Shown here one piece after another: positions 1-12,454 of a DNA stretch of 64,000 nucleotides. Each line of letters opens with the position of its first letter. Within the stretch, counting starts at the first letter, position 1. The DNA comes from Datnioides undecimradiatus (lineage: Eukaryota; Chordata; Actinopteri; Lobotiformes; Datnioididae). Both the position numbers and the translations under genes were made by a program. The notes under the pieces are model-generated. The model was not told where the DNA came from. It did not search any database and worked only from the letters and a program-made list of their open reading frames with translations. The stretch covers positions 3,277,001 to 3,341,000 of the forward strand of contig WARS01000054.1 in NCBI GenBank assembly GCA_008933995.1, in the 5' to 3' direction.

Positions 1-3000
1 GATCCGCAGTATGCATTGTGCATTCTTAGCAAGGGGGACAAATCCACCTATGCTTTGGTGAATCTGCCCTATAATGTCTGAATGAGCCTGGAATTCAGCT
101 CAGTGTGGGAGTGACGAGACATCAAGTCTCCTGGACGGTTTTGTGCTGCGCTGTGCTGGGATGTGCTCATGGCTCTTTCCAGCCCCTGAGCTGAGTGTGC
201 AAACCTTGGTAGTAGACGTATGCTCCTGCTGTCATGTTGTCAAGATGTTCCTCAGTTAGTGGAACAAAGACTTTTAACGCTGTGGGCATCTCCAGACAGT
301 TAATATGGATGGAGGCTTCACATCCAACCAACAGCAACAACTACCATGATCAGATATTTTCAAATTAGGCACATTTTAATGATGACAATAGTCATTATTA
401 TGAGAATATTAACATTGTCTTGAAAGAAGAAAGTGAAACCAGACAAGGCAGATAATAAAGATCATACAGAAGACAATAAACAGGACATCTGATGTAGTAT
501 GATAAAATAAATAAAAGGATATATCAAGGAAGAGTGTTTGAGTTCACTTGTTCCCGATTGCCCTCACTCACAAACTGAAGCTGTTTCAAGCCTCAAAAGT
601 AAGTTGTAGAATTTATAAATGAATGTGAAATTTCACAGCAGTGCTCTTCATACTAATCTGCCAGAGTGTACACAGATACAGGCTCACTCCACCGCCCTTT
701 CCAGGAGGTTATTGGGGGGGGGTTGTCTCCTGATGGCTTTAATTATTTCTCCTTTAAGTTATATTTACATGTTGTTGTTGTCAGCATACTCACATCAGTG
801 AGATGAGCAAAAACATTTAGACTTTCTTCATTTCTACACAAAAATCTAAATTCACGTACAGAGTGACAGAAAAATGTGGAGGAATGAGCACTGATCCAGG
901 ATCAAAAATACAAGGATGTTTATCTGGATGGGACCTAAATTACAGTAGGACCAGCCACTTCACAGAGTAACAGGAGCTCATTGTGGTGATAATTATTGCA
1001 GGGTGCAGGTTAAAGAAAGGCGCACAATGTGCTTTTGACAGGATTAAAGATCCCAACCAGTGCTGGTAATGCTAGACTTACCCCACCACTGCTCCAGAGA
1101 CATAAATCCAGTCTCAGTGAGGCTTTAGAGTGGCAGAGAATGGCAACATGTCATGGCTGGTGTTACACTGTGCTACAGGAGGACTAAGGGCTAGGACCTG
1201 TGGACAGACAACACAGAGCAATGGCTTTTCAGGGGGTTTAATGACAAAAGTAAGGCAAACCTTACTGAGGGGCACAGCAGGCAGACACACAGCCCATAAT
1301 CCGAATGAAGTGCAAGAACACAAAGTAAAGCATGGAACACCAGGAACACCGCGATGAGGGAACATGAGGCACACACGCGATGTTTGACAATGAACAAAGG
1401 TAGCAACACAGTGTCTATTAACACACTAAGGAAGAAAGGCCAAACAAGACACAGATGAAACAGAACAACTATGTACAGTTGACGATGACGTGGAGCAGGA
1501 AACAAGTGCACAGTGACTCATGAGACATAAAACAGGTAATAATGGAAAGTAATTAGCTAAATTCACCAAAATCATAAACTAATCAGGGAAAAAGAAATTC
1601 ATCAGTGTTTCAGGTGAGTCAGTCAACACACAGAACCTGCATGACTTAGTCCGATGCATGCTGCGTGGTGCCTGCATATTCATGTTAAAGCCACCGAGCT
1701 GACACGATTAGATGTGAAACCAACAACAAAAAGTTGAAATGGGATTCATCGGTTTCCACCAGCCTGCCCCCCTGGCTGCGTGTCTGCAGCTTTATTGCCT
1801 GCAGCAAATAACGATCAGCCCCTTCAACTGTCTATCAGTGGGATTTTCTTATTTATGTGGCCTTTTGCACTCTGACCCCCTATCAGATCTCAGTCTCTGT
1901 GTCTTGTAAACACATACACAGGCACCCAGACACACACACACACACATGTGCGCGCGCACGTGGGTACATACACACTGTCTGAGGGTGGATGGAGCAGACC
2001 TCTTGCTGTGTTTTCTTGCTCTTCTCTCCCATCCTGGAGACAGCTCTACAGGCTCAGCAGTGGGTCCTATCATAATAGACCATCCATTACAGCTAAATAC
2101 ACACCCAGACAAAAGGATTGCAAAACACACTCGCTTTCTCCTGTAGAAATCTCACTTCTTTCACACACACGTACTACACACTGATTCATACAATGCCCTT
2201 TGTACCGGAAAATAGCTCTTTTTATTGTCCCGCAGGAAATCGGTTTCATCTCGGGAAGAAGTGAATGAGCAGAAGAAAGGGTTGCTTCCAAAATAGTCTG
2301 TATCTCAGTGCACAGAAAATGGCTTTTCTTTCTGAAAGACTGTAATGTGCTGACAGACTGGAAAATCATCCATCTATCTATTTTTAACCTCTGGAGATTT
2401 GATGCTGTTTGAAAATAAGTACACTGGCTCTTTAACTTCCCCGACCCCTAAACACAGCGTAGGGAGAGACTTTGGTTACTGTCACAGAGAGTTTGAGTCT
2501 TTCTATGAGGTCTGACGTCGAGATCAGGCGGGGTTTGAACTGTGGGTTCGATGGTCTTGTGGAATGTTCAATATCGTGTATAGTGGGCAAACTGACATGT
2601 CAGGAACTAAATTAGGCACCATTTATTGTCTTTCTGCAGCTCATCACACCACCTTAGGCATCATTCCCCTAAACAGAGGAAACAGTGAGGGCAGAGGGAT
2701 GGAGAGACCAGCGGGCAGCACTCACCTTCACTCGTTAGCACTGAGTATCGATTATACGCGGTGAAATCAAAACCACACATTGTTTAAGTTGTGGACATGC
2801 TCAGAACAACGTACTGGTGTTTTTAACACATCTGTCTGTGAGCGGCTCAAACACAAGCAACAGCCACACAGCAGAGAGTGAAGCAGAGGGTCTTGATGTG
2901 TGTCGGTGTGAACTGTTCCATTTTTTAACAGAATTTGTTTAATATTACATCTGCACTCTAATATAATACAGAATAAAAGATTAATGACAGGGTTGATCCA

Positions 3001-3722
3001 CATTACCCCCAATGTGTATGTGCATGCATGAGATGCACATTGTTGCTGAGGCAGCGAATGGTTATAAATTCTATAGAGTTATTGTGCAACATCGCAAGCA
3101 GCATCGACAAAATCAAGCCTCCAATGACAACGTACATAATAGTAATGTATACAGAGTTTTGGACAGGAAGCTGATATACATCTCACATCACACAGTCACT
3201 GCCTACATCAGAAGCATCTAAGGTGCTCAGTGAGCTCAAGTATCTGAGATGTGGCCAATGGTGGCCTGTAGTAAACACTTGTTTGGACGAAACTCCTTAG
3301 ACAGACCTCAAAACATCGTCACTGGTGTCATCTTACGCTCAAGAGCAAACAGTTTAACAAGAGAGATCAGACATGTAGTCATGGATGACCTGATTCTTGG
3401 CTGATGCTGTTTGTTTTTTGTTGAGTTTCATATATTTGTTGCACGGTCTCACCGGCCAGTGCTGTCCTGTGCAGTTCTGTGGTATGCAGCGGTTGTCCAT
3501 GCTTTATACTGTCCCTATAAAATAAACGTCAATAACTAGATTCCTTTATGTTAGTCACAGCCAGCAGATGGCCAGTTCACACTGGTGCTATAGGCCATTT
3601 CACCCAGTTCACTGCCTCGACCCTGTGTCTGTTTATTCTGGCTGACTGTCTGTTTCTGTGTGTGTATGTGTCTATGTGTCTATGTGTGTGTGTGTGTGTG
3701 TGTGTGTATGTATACACTGCAG
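1..3722. other. Upstream intronic sequence, no exon recognised
   Basis: This is non-coding sequence before the first recognised carboxypeptidase exon. That exon opens in the middle of a codon, so at least one more exon must lie upstream. I looked for the conserved N-terminal CCP block (the FYF / INCEK-type segment) and did not find it here. The stretch holds one LTR-like relic (1161-1520) and a short (TG)n tract ending just before 3710. The open frames in it have no recognisable domains. Confidence 0.5.
1161..1520 (-). mobile_element. LTR-like relic (Gypsy-type solo LTR?)
   Basis: Read on the minus strand, the segment opens TGAGTCACTG and closes with CAGTGTAACA, giving TG...CA ends. It is T/C-rich, carries an ATTAAA-type poly(A) hexamer and has the 'CTGTGTCTTGTTTG' flavour of fish Gypsy LTRs. 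The same phrase recurs near 41130. No target-site duplication is visible and no internal retroelement sequence is attached, so a degenerate solo LTR is the best guess. Confidence 0.35.
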
Positions 3723-3810
3723 GAATGCAGCCGGTGCTGTACTCAGTGAAAGAGGCCCTGGAAGGTCAACCACACTGGGTCAGGAGCGGAACTGAAGTTT
3801 GTTATTTCAG
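3723..3810 (+). CDS. agbl1: Cytosolic carboxypeptidase, first recognised exon (N-terminal CCP domain)
   Basis: This 88-nt exon encodes [20 protein letters not shown] followed by [10 protein letters not shown]. That is the end of the beta-sandwich N-terminal domain that precedes the peptidase domain in all CCP/AGBL proteins. The acceptor is CTGCAG at 3717-3722 and the donor is GTATGA at 3811. It starts with two bases completing a split Gly codon and ends with AG of a split Arg codon, which exon 2 completes in phase. A (TG)n tract lies directly upstream of the acceptor. Family membership is clear. AGBL1 rather than AGTPBP1 rests on wording in later exons. Confidence 0.82.
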
Positions 3811-5424
3811 GTATGACTGAAACATGATGCAATGATTATTGCATCAACATCATCATTGCTGAATGGTTCAGTCACAGGATAAAATCACAAAAAGCACAAC
3901 ATTCTAAATACAGTCGCTGCTTCGCACCCAATCTGCGATTCAACACCACCACAAACACTGCAATTCAAAATGCCAATGCACATGCCACCCAGCCAAGCAC
4001 CTGATGACTCATCAATGAGGAGGTGTGCACTGTAGAAAGACCACGTTTTACAACAGTAATGGAAGCAAACACAGCAGTGAGAGAGAGAGGAATAGGGAGG
4101 GGAACAACTGGAGGGAGAGGACAAGGACAAAGAAGAGGACAAGGACAAACAATGTTCTTGGGCACCATTCGTCCACGAGGTCACACTGAGCAGTTGGCGA
4201 TTAAGCTAGGAGACAGTTTAAGACTAACCCCAACATTGACCCTCAGCAGCACAGATGCTACTGCAAGATCATACAAGTATTAGAGGAATAATAAAAGGAA
4301 AATACTGCATTCAGCAGTGTGTCGCTATGACCCACCCGCTCTGCAGTGACTGCACCTCGTTGCTAGTCTTCAGCACCGCGGGTTTATCAATACACAGCAG
4401 TCAGGCTGCTGGAGTTTCAGAGCTGTGGTCGTAGAATCTAAGTGTACAAGCCTCAGTCAGATAAAGGATCAATGATCAAGGCAGGAACATATTCAGCTAA
4501 ACAACCCCTGACCCTGCACTCTCTCTAACAGGGGATGGAGTGGGGGGCTAACAAGGGGGGGGATGCATTTTGCTTGTGGTGATGATGAGATGCCATGGCC
4601 AGATCCAGCCATGCGTCAAGATGCAGCCTAAGATTTTTTCTTTCTTCTGTTTATTAATGTAGTTTATATTTATATTTTTTATTTGTGTAATTAGTCATAA
4701 GTGTTATTTTCTGTTCACTGCATTTGAAGTTGTTGCGCTGAAATGTGTAGAAAAATAAAAAGGTTTTGCTTCAGTTGCATATTTGTGTTTGTGCACATAT
4801 TTCTGTAGAATACAATCCGTACAACAACACTCGACACTCCGGATGAGAGAGATGTATTAATTTGGAAAAGCAAACTAAAGATAAGATTGCTTTTGATTTG
4901 CCATGAAAGATGGTGCTTAAACATGAATTTGAAAATAGAATTCAAATGTTTGCCATGTGGCACAAAAGGTTAATGTTAGCTGCCAGAACATGTGTAAGCA
5001 AATAAAAAGTATGACGTCCTCAGACCAGCAAGAGAAGCTTTGTCCTTGGATTAATATGATTTCACAGAAAGTAAAAAGTTCAGGGCAGCAACTTGATCCC
5101 TGCAGGAAAGCTTATTGCACCGGCGTGTTTCAGTCCTCTTCTTCAGGACGCTCGCAGCCCAGCATGAATTAGTCATAAGTGAATGATATAACATACAATA
5201 CAGCATAATATTGATTTGTCTACAGAGGCTCAAACTCCAAAAGCAGAAAGTTCAGAGGCTCTCACACTGTTTGATTGACAGGTGCTGTCTGAAGACCAGT
5301 GAGTGCTCAGTGCCAAAGACAGGGACACTACTGCAGACTGACTCTTTATCTCCACATGACCTTACTCATTGTTTGTAACGTTCACTTTGACGTTGTTTGT
5401 GATTTCCTCGATTGTTTCCTCCAG
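3811..5424. other. Intron 1 of the carboxypeptidase gene
   Basis: The intron is 1.6 kb with GT at 3811 and AG at 5423-5424. It contains purine-rich simple sequence around 4078-4150 (GAGAG and AGGACAAGGACAA runs). No further exon or recognisable element was seen. Confidence 0.7.
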
Positions 5425-5557
5425 AAACCACTTTTGTCCTGCGAGGGGAAGAATGAGAACAACCTTTTACACTCTGACCTTTACCATCACCTTCAAACAC
5501 AACGAGGACGTCTGCTACCTGGCCTACCATTATCCCTACACGTACTCTGCTCTGAAG
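5425..5557 (+). CDS. agbl1: Cytosolic carboxypeptidase, exon 2
   Basis: The exon encodes [20 protein letters not shown] and then the family signature [17 protein letters not shown]. The [14 protein letters not shown] block marks the junction of the N-domain and the peptidase domain in CCP1 and CCP4. The first base completes the Arg codon left open by the previous exon (acceptor TCCAG at 5420-5424). The exon closes on a whole codon before GTACTG. A TGTC/TGCC tetranucleotide run follows the donor at about 5575-5608. Spacing to the next exon matches the family without gaps. Confidence 0.88.
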
Positions 5558-6036
5558 GTACTGATCCAAAGATCTGCCTGTCTGTCTGTCTGCCTGCCTG
5601 TCTGTCATAGATAGAGTTGCTTAGTCCTCCAGTTTTACATTCATTCTTGTTCGTGCCTGCCTTGTGAGTTATTCACATCACACCATCATTGCAGTTTCTA
5701 CTCGTTGTTAAAAGAAAAATCTGTCACATTTGGTGTGGATGTCAGTCAGCATTGATGCTAAATGTGTTCAAATAAAGCAATAAATTCCACAGTGCGTGCT
5801 AATTTGTCCATAACCCAAACTTCAGATCAGAAGCTGTCAGCTTGGCTTCTTTTATGTTGTTCTTCATGGTTTATTTTGGAGTTTAGCTCATTGTACAGGG
5901 CCCTGGGGTTGTGCTGTGCGTGGCTTTGCAAAGTTCTATAGTTATGATTAGCACCCAGCAGATAATCAGAGGTTCATGTACATTTTAATTCTGAACAGCA
6001 ACAATATAGTGACAGGGGCGTGGCCACCAGGTGGTT

Positions 6037-6052
6037 GGGGGGGGGGGGGGGG
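6037..6052. repeat. Poly(G) run
   Basis: An uninterrupted run of 16 G on the + strand lies between 'GGTGGTT' and 'TGGCACCGG'. Copies of the motif GGCCACC surround it on both strands. The context suggests part of a dispersed repeat, but I cannot set its boundaries. Confidence 0.8.
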
Positions 6053-7297
6053 TGGCACCGGCTACCCCTGGAATCTGATTGGCCACCTTGCTTGGCCACC
6101 CCCACCAGAGCTGTCAATCAGTTTGTTCAATTAGAGCTTCAAGTTTCAGTTCTCACATTAAAGGAACATGCACGGGCAGAGTAGTGGTGTATAGTGAGAC
6201 TGTGATTTATTCAAATTTCTATTTGTGTTCGGGGTGCCTCAGATTTTGTCCACTACAAAGTTCTTACATGCTACACTGTTCAATGTGTATTATTTGGGTA
6301 AATAAATAGTTCTGTTATTCATACCTTAGCCTACCATTCATTACAATCTAAGACTTTAGGGCATTTTAAAAAAATTGTAATTTCAGCATGCCACCCACAG
6401 TCTGTGCCTTCTACAGTCTTGTTCAATTGTTCAGAAGTAAACTAACTTAGAGTCATCTCTAGTTGGGACTCAGCATTCTGATGTTCATCCTCTGTGAGTC
6501 CTGCAGGCCTCTTCTTTGACCCAGAGGTCTTCTGGCCAGAGGACGGAGGGAAATTCCATTTCAAACTTCAACAGACAGACATGCAGTAGAGGACAGATGT
6601 ACACAAATGTTTGAGAAAGTAAATCTACAGAATGGAAATCAGGATGTCAAACGGCAGGAGTGTAACAGTACACAGAAGACTCACTGTCCTTGTCTTATCC
6701 GCATCTCTCTCTCTTTGTTGCTTTTGTAGCTGACTGGCAACTCAAATTGTTCCCAAACAACTGATTCAAAGGGTGCAGGCGTGTCCCGGCTCTGGTGTTT
6801 CATCTGTTCTCATCATAGCGTGACTGATTTGCAGGCAAATCAGCTTCTTGTGCCGTTGAGTCAGTGCAACACTGGACCGCTGCTGTAGTTTACTATGAAT
6901 AGTGTTACTACATCATATACACAGATGAATGAATGTCTTGTGATCCCCCAAGTATTTCTTGAGACTATTTAGATGGATCTGACCCATTGTTTGGGCAACA
7001 CTGGACTAAATTAGCTAACCTTATATAAATTAGTGGCAATGTGATGCAATGATTGTATTTTTGTGAGTTTAAACATGGCATAAGTTATGTGTTTTCAAAA
7101 TGAAAATGTATACAGACGTGTGGATGTAACACCTCACTGGTTTTGTTGATATGGATCAGTTGCTGTGCACCACACAACAAGATGGCTAAATTCCTCCCAG
7201 TATGAATTCTGCTTGCTGGTTGAAACCCGGCTGGTGTAGGTGTTGCTGACAAATTTCACAGAGTGTCTTAAATGTCAAGGATTGCTGGCAAGGGTGT

Positions 7298-7716
7298 TGT
7301 TACGTTTCAATTTAGGTTTGACCCCAAAGCAGAGTTGGATGCAGAGGACTCATTAGGAAACAAGGATTTATTGTCCACAAAGATCAGTAGCTGCAGGTGG
7401 ACAGTGGGGGACAGGCAGATGACCAGCTGGGACTGTTACTGGTTGGGTCCAGAGAACAAAAGGTCAAGAAAACACCAACTCCAGAGATGCATGGTGCTGG
7501 CTGGTGAATGAACCAGGCTTAAATAGAGAAGGTGATTGGCTGAGTGGATGCAGGTGTGCCTCAAACCTGCAGAGAAGAACATGCATGGAAAAAAAGGGAT
7601 GGGGGGTAGGAGAGGACAGCAAACAAAGCTAGTTGGAACCTCACAGATGTAAGGCATGAACATAGGTGGAAAAAGCTCTAAGGTGGAGTAGCTGTGACCA
7701 CCAGTTCAAACTGTCA
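7298..7716 (-). mobile_element. Solo LTR of an endogenous LTR retrotransposon
   Basis: On the minus strand the segment runs from TGACAGTTTG to AACGTAACA. It carries a TATA-like TATTTAAG after 'CAGCCAATCACC' and, further on, AATAAA in 'GGACAATAAATCC', followed by a T/C-rich tail. This order (CCAAT-like box, TATA, poly(A) signal, TG/CA ends) is that of a retrotransposon LTR. No gag or pol sequence is attached and no flush target duplication is visible, so the copy is probably an old solo LTR. The open frame across it (7272-7511, + strand) is not considered a gene. Confidence 0.55.
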
Positions 7717-9406
7717 TGGCTCTGTTTGTCAGCAAGTCCAATATCCAGTTTTAGGGTGTAACACTAAATCCCAGAGTGCTAGGTTTGGTCAGTTTTGCTT
7801 GAATGTTGAGCTAAAATTAACAAACCGTGTTCTGAAGAAGGTCTTATTTGAAAGTGTGTGAAGACTCTGAGTCCAGAGTCTGTTGACTCTGGATCCTAAC
7901 TAGTAATTCAAGGCTGGGCCGAGATGTTGTCTTGAGTTGAGTTGGAAAACCTATTACTGAAAACACTTCATTTGAGTGTGGATGAGTGCCACATGGTTGT
8001 GGTCATTTAGACAAAGACACACTGCAGACTCTTTATGTACAGAGATGATGGTTGCTGTCGTGAAGCAGATAAGAACATTAAAAATGCATAATGAAGGTTA
8101 GAAATGATTTGGAACAACATGCAGCAAAGTTTGAGGGTGAGACAGTCACAATTATCTTTTATTGGACTGTTGGTGGGCCTGTTTCTTGGTTAGCTCTGTT
8201 TTCTGTTTCTTACTTTATTGTACACTCAGTACTTTTGTCCTGCATTGGTCAATTGCCACTTCCAGCTTGATGACCAGAAAACCTGAGAGGGTAACTTACT
8301 GATCCAACCTGGTGATACAGACAAAGACATTAGACTTCATTTCAGTTTGTTCTGCGGTGTTAAATCTATTAAACTGCTACAACTTCCTTTAAAAAGTTGC
8401 TATTTAATTGTTTAAATTATTCATGTGTCTATATCTCCTCTGGCTAAGTTTCAGGCAAACATACTGGTATGCAAATGTAATCAGGAAATCAGTGTAGTGG
8501 TCATGGGACAGTGATTACAATGCAGATTTCCTGCAGCAAATATGGTAATCCTGATTATTTGGACTCCCCTCCTGCCTTACATTGTAATTTCTGCAACCAG
8601 ATATGAATGTAACAGTAAATATCATGGAGTGACCAACAAAGCAAACACAAAGCATGCCGTCTTCTGCACAGTTCTCAGAAACTTTCAGGGGTTCAAGTCA
8701 TTTCATCTGAGGAGAGATACTTGTCTATACATGTATTCTGCAGAATTTGGAACTGTGACCGGGTGTTTCAACAGAATACCCGGGGGCTTATGCAAATGTA
8801 TGCCATGAACTCGTGACAGGAGATCTAAAATATTCAAATATGATTATTTAGGATAAAAATATTTTTTCATAAGGGAAAAATTAAAACGCTTGTGTTATTT
8901 CTCTTGTTAATCTATGCTTGGGAAAACACAGTGTATGCACTCAAATAGGGTGTGCACCAAAATATGTGACAAATCCACTGTGAATGAGTAAGGGAACATT
9001 ACATTCCAGTACGGGACGATGCTGTGTAATACAAGACGGGTGGAAGCACACATTCAGTCACACACACCTCCGGGGCTGATGTTCCTCATGCTATTTCTTC
9101 ATACCTAGGCCTGGCATTTGGATGATTCGTGGTGTTTTATGACTTCCAATTTTAGGTTTTGAGCCGCAGCATAATGAAGCTATTAGTTCTCCTATTGGCA
9201 TCCGTGGCGTATTAACGACATGCTGAACAGAACATTGTGTGCCTCCTCTCCTTGCGAGCTAACCAATCACGGGACTCTCCAATATCGTTCTTTTCTCCGC
9301 TTCTCATTAAAAAAAACATTTTATGATCTTCACTCTTTATCCTTTATCTTCTCCCAGGGGACTTTCTCTGCAGACCCCTGTGATATAGTACCACATTATT
9401 TTTCTG

Positions 9407-9425
9407 CCCCCCCCCCCCCCCCCCC
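9407..9425. repeat. Poly(C) run upstream of the exon 3 acceptor
   Basis: A nearly pure C tract sits about 50 nt upstream of the exon 3 splice acceptor and extends its pyrimidine-rich region. Such runs are length-variable. Confidence 0.8.
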
Positions 9426-9474
9426 ACCCCCGGCCCCTTCATATCACACACTTGTTGTTTACTGTGTCTTTCAG

Positions 9475-9628
9475 GCTCATCTGAAGGTTCTGCAGAAGTC
9501 AGTGGACCCTACCAAGGTGTTTTTCCGGCAGCAGGTTCTTTGTGGCACTTTGGCTGGAAACTCCTGTCCGGTGGTCACCATCACTGCCTGTCCCGCCAGC
9601 AGGGGCTGGAAAGACATGCACCAGCTCC
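9475..9628 (+). CDS. agbl1: Cytosolic carboxypeptidase, exon 3
   Basis: The exon encodes AHLKVLQKSVDPTKVFFRQQ, then VLCGTLAGNSCPVVTITACP and ASRGWKDMHQL. The conserved VLC-TL-GN-CPVVTITA block belongs to the start of the CCP peptidase fold. The wording around VDPTKVFFRQQ fits AGBL1 better than AGTPBP1, as I remember those proteins. The acceptor is TTTCAG at 9469-9474. The donor is a perfect GTGAGT at 9629, leaving one base of an Arg codon. The exon ends at that donor; the open frame that reads on to a stop at 9636 is intron. Confidence 0.88.
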
Positions 9629-9746
9629 GTGAGTAGGGGCGTGCGTGTGATGAGACGGGATAAAGGGTCGTGGCACCGGATGTAAATGTAACGTAAATAA
9701 GGAGGCACCGGGTTGAGAGAGTGTTAACTGAATGTGTGTGTGCACA

Positions 9747-9773
<27 letters not shown>
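9747..9773. repeat. (GT)n microsatellite
   Basis: A GT dinucleotide run about 27 nt long lies in intron 3, about 120 nt after the exon 3 donor. Confidence 0.9.
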
Positions 9774-9777
<4 letters not shown>

Positions 9778-12449
9778 CAGAGCCCATCCATTGTGACAGA
9801 GACAGATATCCCATGCTTTGTTTGTTTTTCAGCACTTAATTGAAAGCCAGTGATCCTTAGCAGCTGGAAATATGAAGAAATCATTTGTTAAGGTGAAAAC
9901 CATATGAGATTCATCATAGCATATCCACATTAGCATAATCTTCTCCACCGCTGCTGCTGCTTTTACATGCCGGGAGTGTCTGCCTACAAATTATGCCACT
10001 TCATTCTGTCGTATTCCACACCGTCAGCATTTCACGAATTGAAAATAACTGCTCGGTTTCACTATTTTAATAAGAATCAATCAAATTGGAATTGGAATTT
10101 GTTTGCTGATACGAGCCTGTGGTCATCATTTGCCTTCTCAGTGGATATTCTTCACGTTCACATAAACAGGTGTTCATCCTCTGATTAGTAAGTCTTCATG
10201 AACCTTTGATTGGCTCTGATTGGTTCTGTGTGTTTCCATGAATAAGGAAGTAAGGAAGTAATAATCCCGCCCGTGGTTTTGACTCTTCCTGTGTGCACTC
10301 ATTGTTTTTCTTGGTGTTTGGGAGGCGAACTCTCAGAGTCACAACACATTTTCTCTTTCATTACGCACTGAAAGGGCAGATTAGCTTCAGCCATGGATGA
10401 GCTGTACATTTAACTGAACTGTCCAATATTCAACATGTAGAGACTGGTGACATGGTGACATCATATCTGTGAAGCTGCTGGGGGTTGCAAACTTCCACCT
10501 ACATGAAAAAATAATTCCTTAATGCGGCGAAAGAATAAAGAGTAAGCTGGAAGGAAAAGTGACACCATGCTGGGTTGAGAAAACCAGTGAAACATCCCCT
10601 CCTCACTTAAAGCCTCTCCTCATCTTTGCTCAGGTCTGTCATCAAGGAATGAACAGAGCTGTCAATCCAGTGTAAGGTGTTTTACACAGTTTCACAATTT
10701 CAACAATGGTATATAAACATGTGAACTGGAATTCAGGTACAGAGTGTTGCTGGTGGTTGAGTGAAAACAGTTGATCCATTTCGAAAGACAGTCACTGAGT
10801 TTCGTCCGCTTCTGTTGTTCCGACAGCGTGACAGGATGTGAAACGCTGACCTCAGTACTGAGAATTGTGCGATAACAGCTGCAATAGTGTAAAATGCATT
10901 TGTTACTATAAGGAACCCCCCAGGAACCACAGGCGCCAAAATTACAGGCTGAATTTTAAGGATATCCAAGTAAATGACCACGAAGCGACCATGGGAGTGT
11001 GCAGCGACAATGGGTCCAGAATGCACCTCAGCCCCACTGTGTGACCCAGCTGGGTGTTTCTGCCAATAGCAATTAACTTTCTGTCTCTCAACGCTTGTCA
11101 TCCTAGTACCCCACTTTACACTCCACGTGAATTTTGTTCGGGTTGCCAAATCCCGTCCCTGCTGAAGGTGTTATTGTTGATCTCCAGTACGCCCGAAAGG
11201 TTGCAGGTTGCCTTTGGGTGCAGCAGAGAGGATATCTCACTCAAATATGAGGGCGGCTGATGTTCGCTTGAACAAGGCAATTAACCTTAAAACCTTCAAA
11301 CTGTGCTGTTTCAGACTGATGGAGCGGATAGGCTCCCAGGTGTCCCTGTGTAGATTTGTGATTTGCGTGCAAATGTGCTTGCGGAACTTTTGTTTGTCCC
11401 GAGGGGCCGATGCGTGCGCATGTGTGTCTGTGAGTGCGTGTGGACGTTGAGACAAACAAAGCTTGGAGCGCTGGCAGCTGATCCGTTCCAGTGTTCTACC
11501 TGCGTATGAAAATGAAATGATAATCAGGTCTAATTACAAACGGCCGTGTCAGCGGGTTTAGAGCAGCACCGTGACTTCATCCCGCAGTGTTCACCTTGTT
11601 GTATGAACAGCTCAGAACTCCTCTAATTTTACTGAAGAACATGTTTGAATTTAAAGGCGATTTAACGTTTTATAATCACAATAATATGCAAACTGTTTCT
11701 CCTCTTTCTTTGACATACAAGCTCTTCTTCTAAAGGGATGGATTAGACGAAGCAGACCGCTCCCTGCCTCATTCCTCTTGTCTCTAATGACAAACTGCCC
11801 TCGGTACCATCACAGCTCATCTCTGAGAGCCCTCAATTATAAAACATAATCTCCTTTAGCAGGTCAGCCGTGGGCTGCAGGTAGCTAAAGCTGAATTAAG
11901 ATGGTTTGTTTGTCACATTTTGAGCTCTCTACCCACAAGGAGGGAGCATCGGGTATTGATTCTGACTCTACAACCCAAGACCCTCAAACTTCTCGCTGGT
12001 TATCTCTCTGTGCATGAACCAAAGATTGGTACACCCTGTCTGAGGATCTCAGATGGAATGTTGCAAGTATCATTATTTAAATCTCTTTTCAAGCTCAATT
12101 CACTTTAATGGGAACCTACATACATAAATCTTTGAAAGAGCTCAGTTAGAATTTTAGTTATTAGATATTAGTGTGTTTTAAAAATCAGTTTAGCAATGCG
12201 TGTCATAAACTGTGAAGGATCAGTTAACAATAAGAACAGCAGAATGAAGGAAACAGTTGGTTGGATAGTGCCAGTGGAAATACAGATCAAGATCAGCAGC
12301 AACACACGTCCTCTACTGTATGTTGCACATTGTAGACGACGACATTGACGATTAGCCGCAACTGCTGCAGAACTCAAGTCAAAGTACTGTTACGATAAAG
12401 AAACACACACACTAGTGGCGGGAGGATCGATCCACAGGTCATATAGTGC
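9774..12449. other. Intron 3, proximal unique-looking part
   Basis: No exon or transposon protein was recognised here. The part from about 11470 to 11900 has AT-rich, homeodomain-like words (TAATCA, CAATTA, TTTATAATC) and no obvious repeats, as seen in conserved non-coding elements. That is only an impression from composition. A remnant of open frame on the minus strand (10733-11149) has no recognisable domain. Confidence 0.4.
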
Positions 12450-12454
12450 CACTG

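Larger units (their letters stand above)
5558..9474. other. Intron 2 of the carboxypeptidase gene
   Basis: This 3.9-kb intron holds a TGTC/TGCC microsatellite (about 5575-5608), a pure G run (6037-6052) in a 'GGGGCGTGGCCACC' context typical of a dispersed fish repeat, and an LTR-like insertion (7298-7716). It ends with a pure C run (about 9407-9425) about 50 nt before the acceptor. The rest is AT-rich unique-looking DNA with no coding signal. Confidence 0.6.

Noticed and set aside
1130-1357. A small + strand gene
   Set aside because: It overlaps the LTR-like relic, with no splice or domain evidence.
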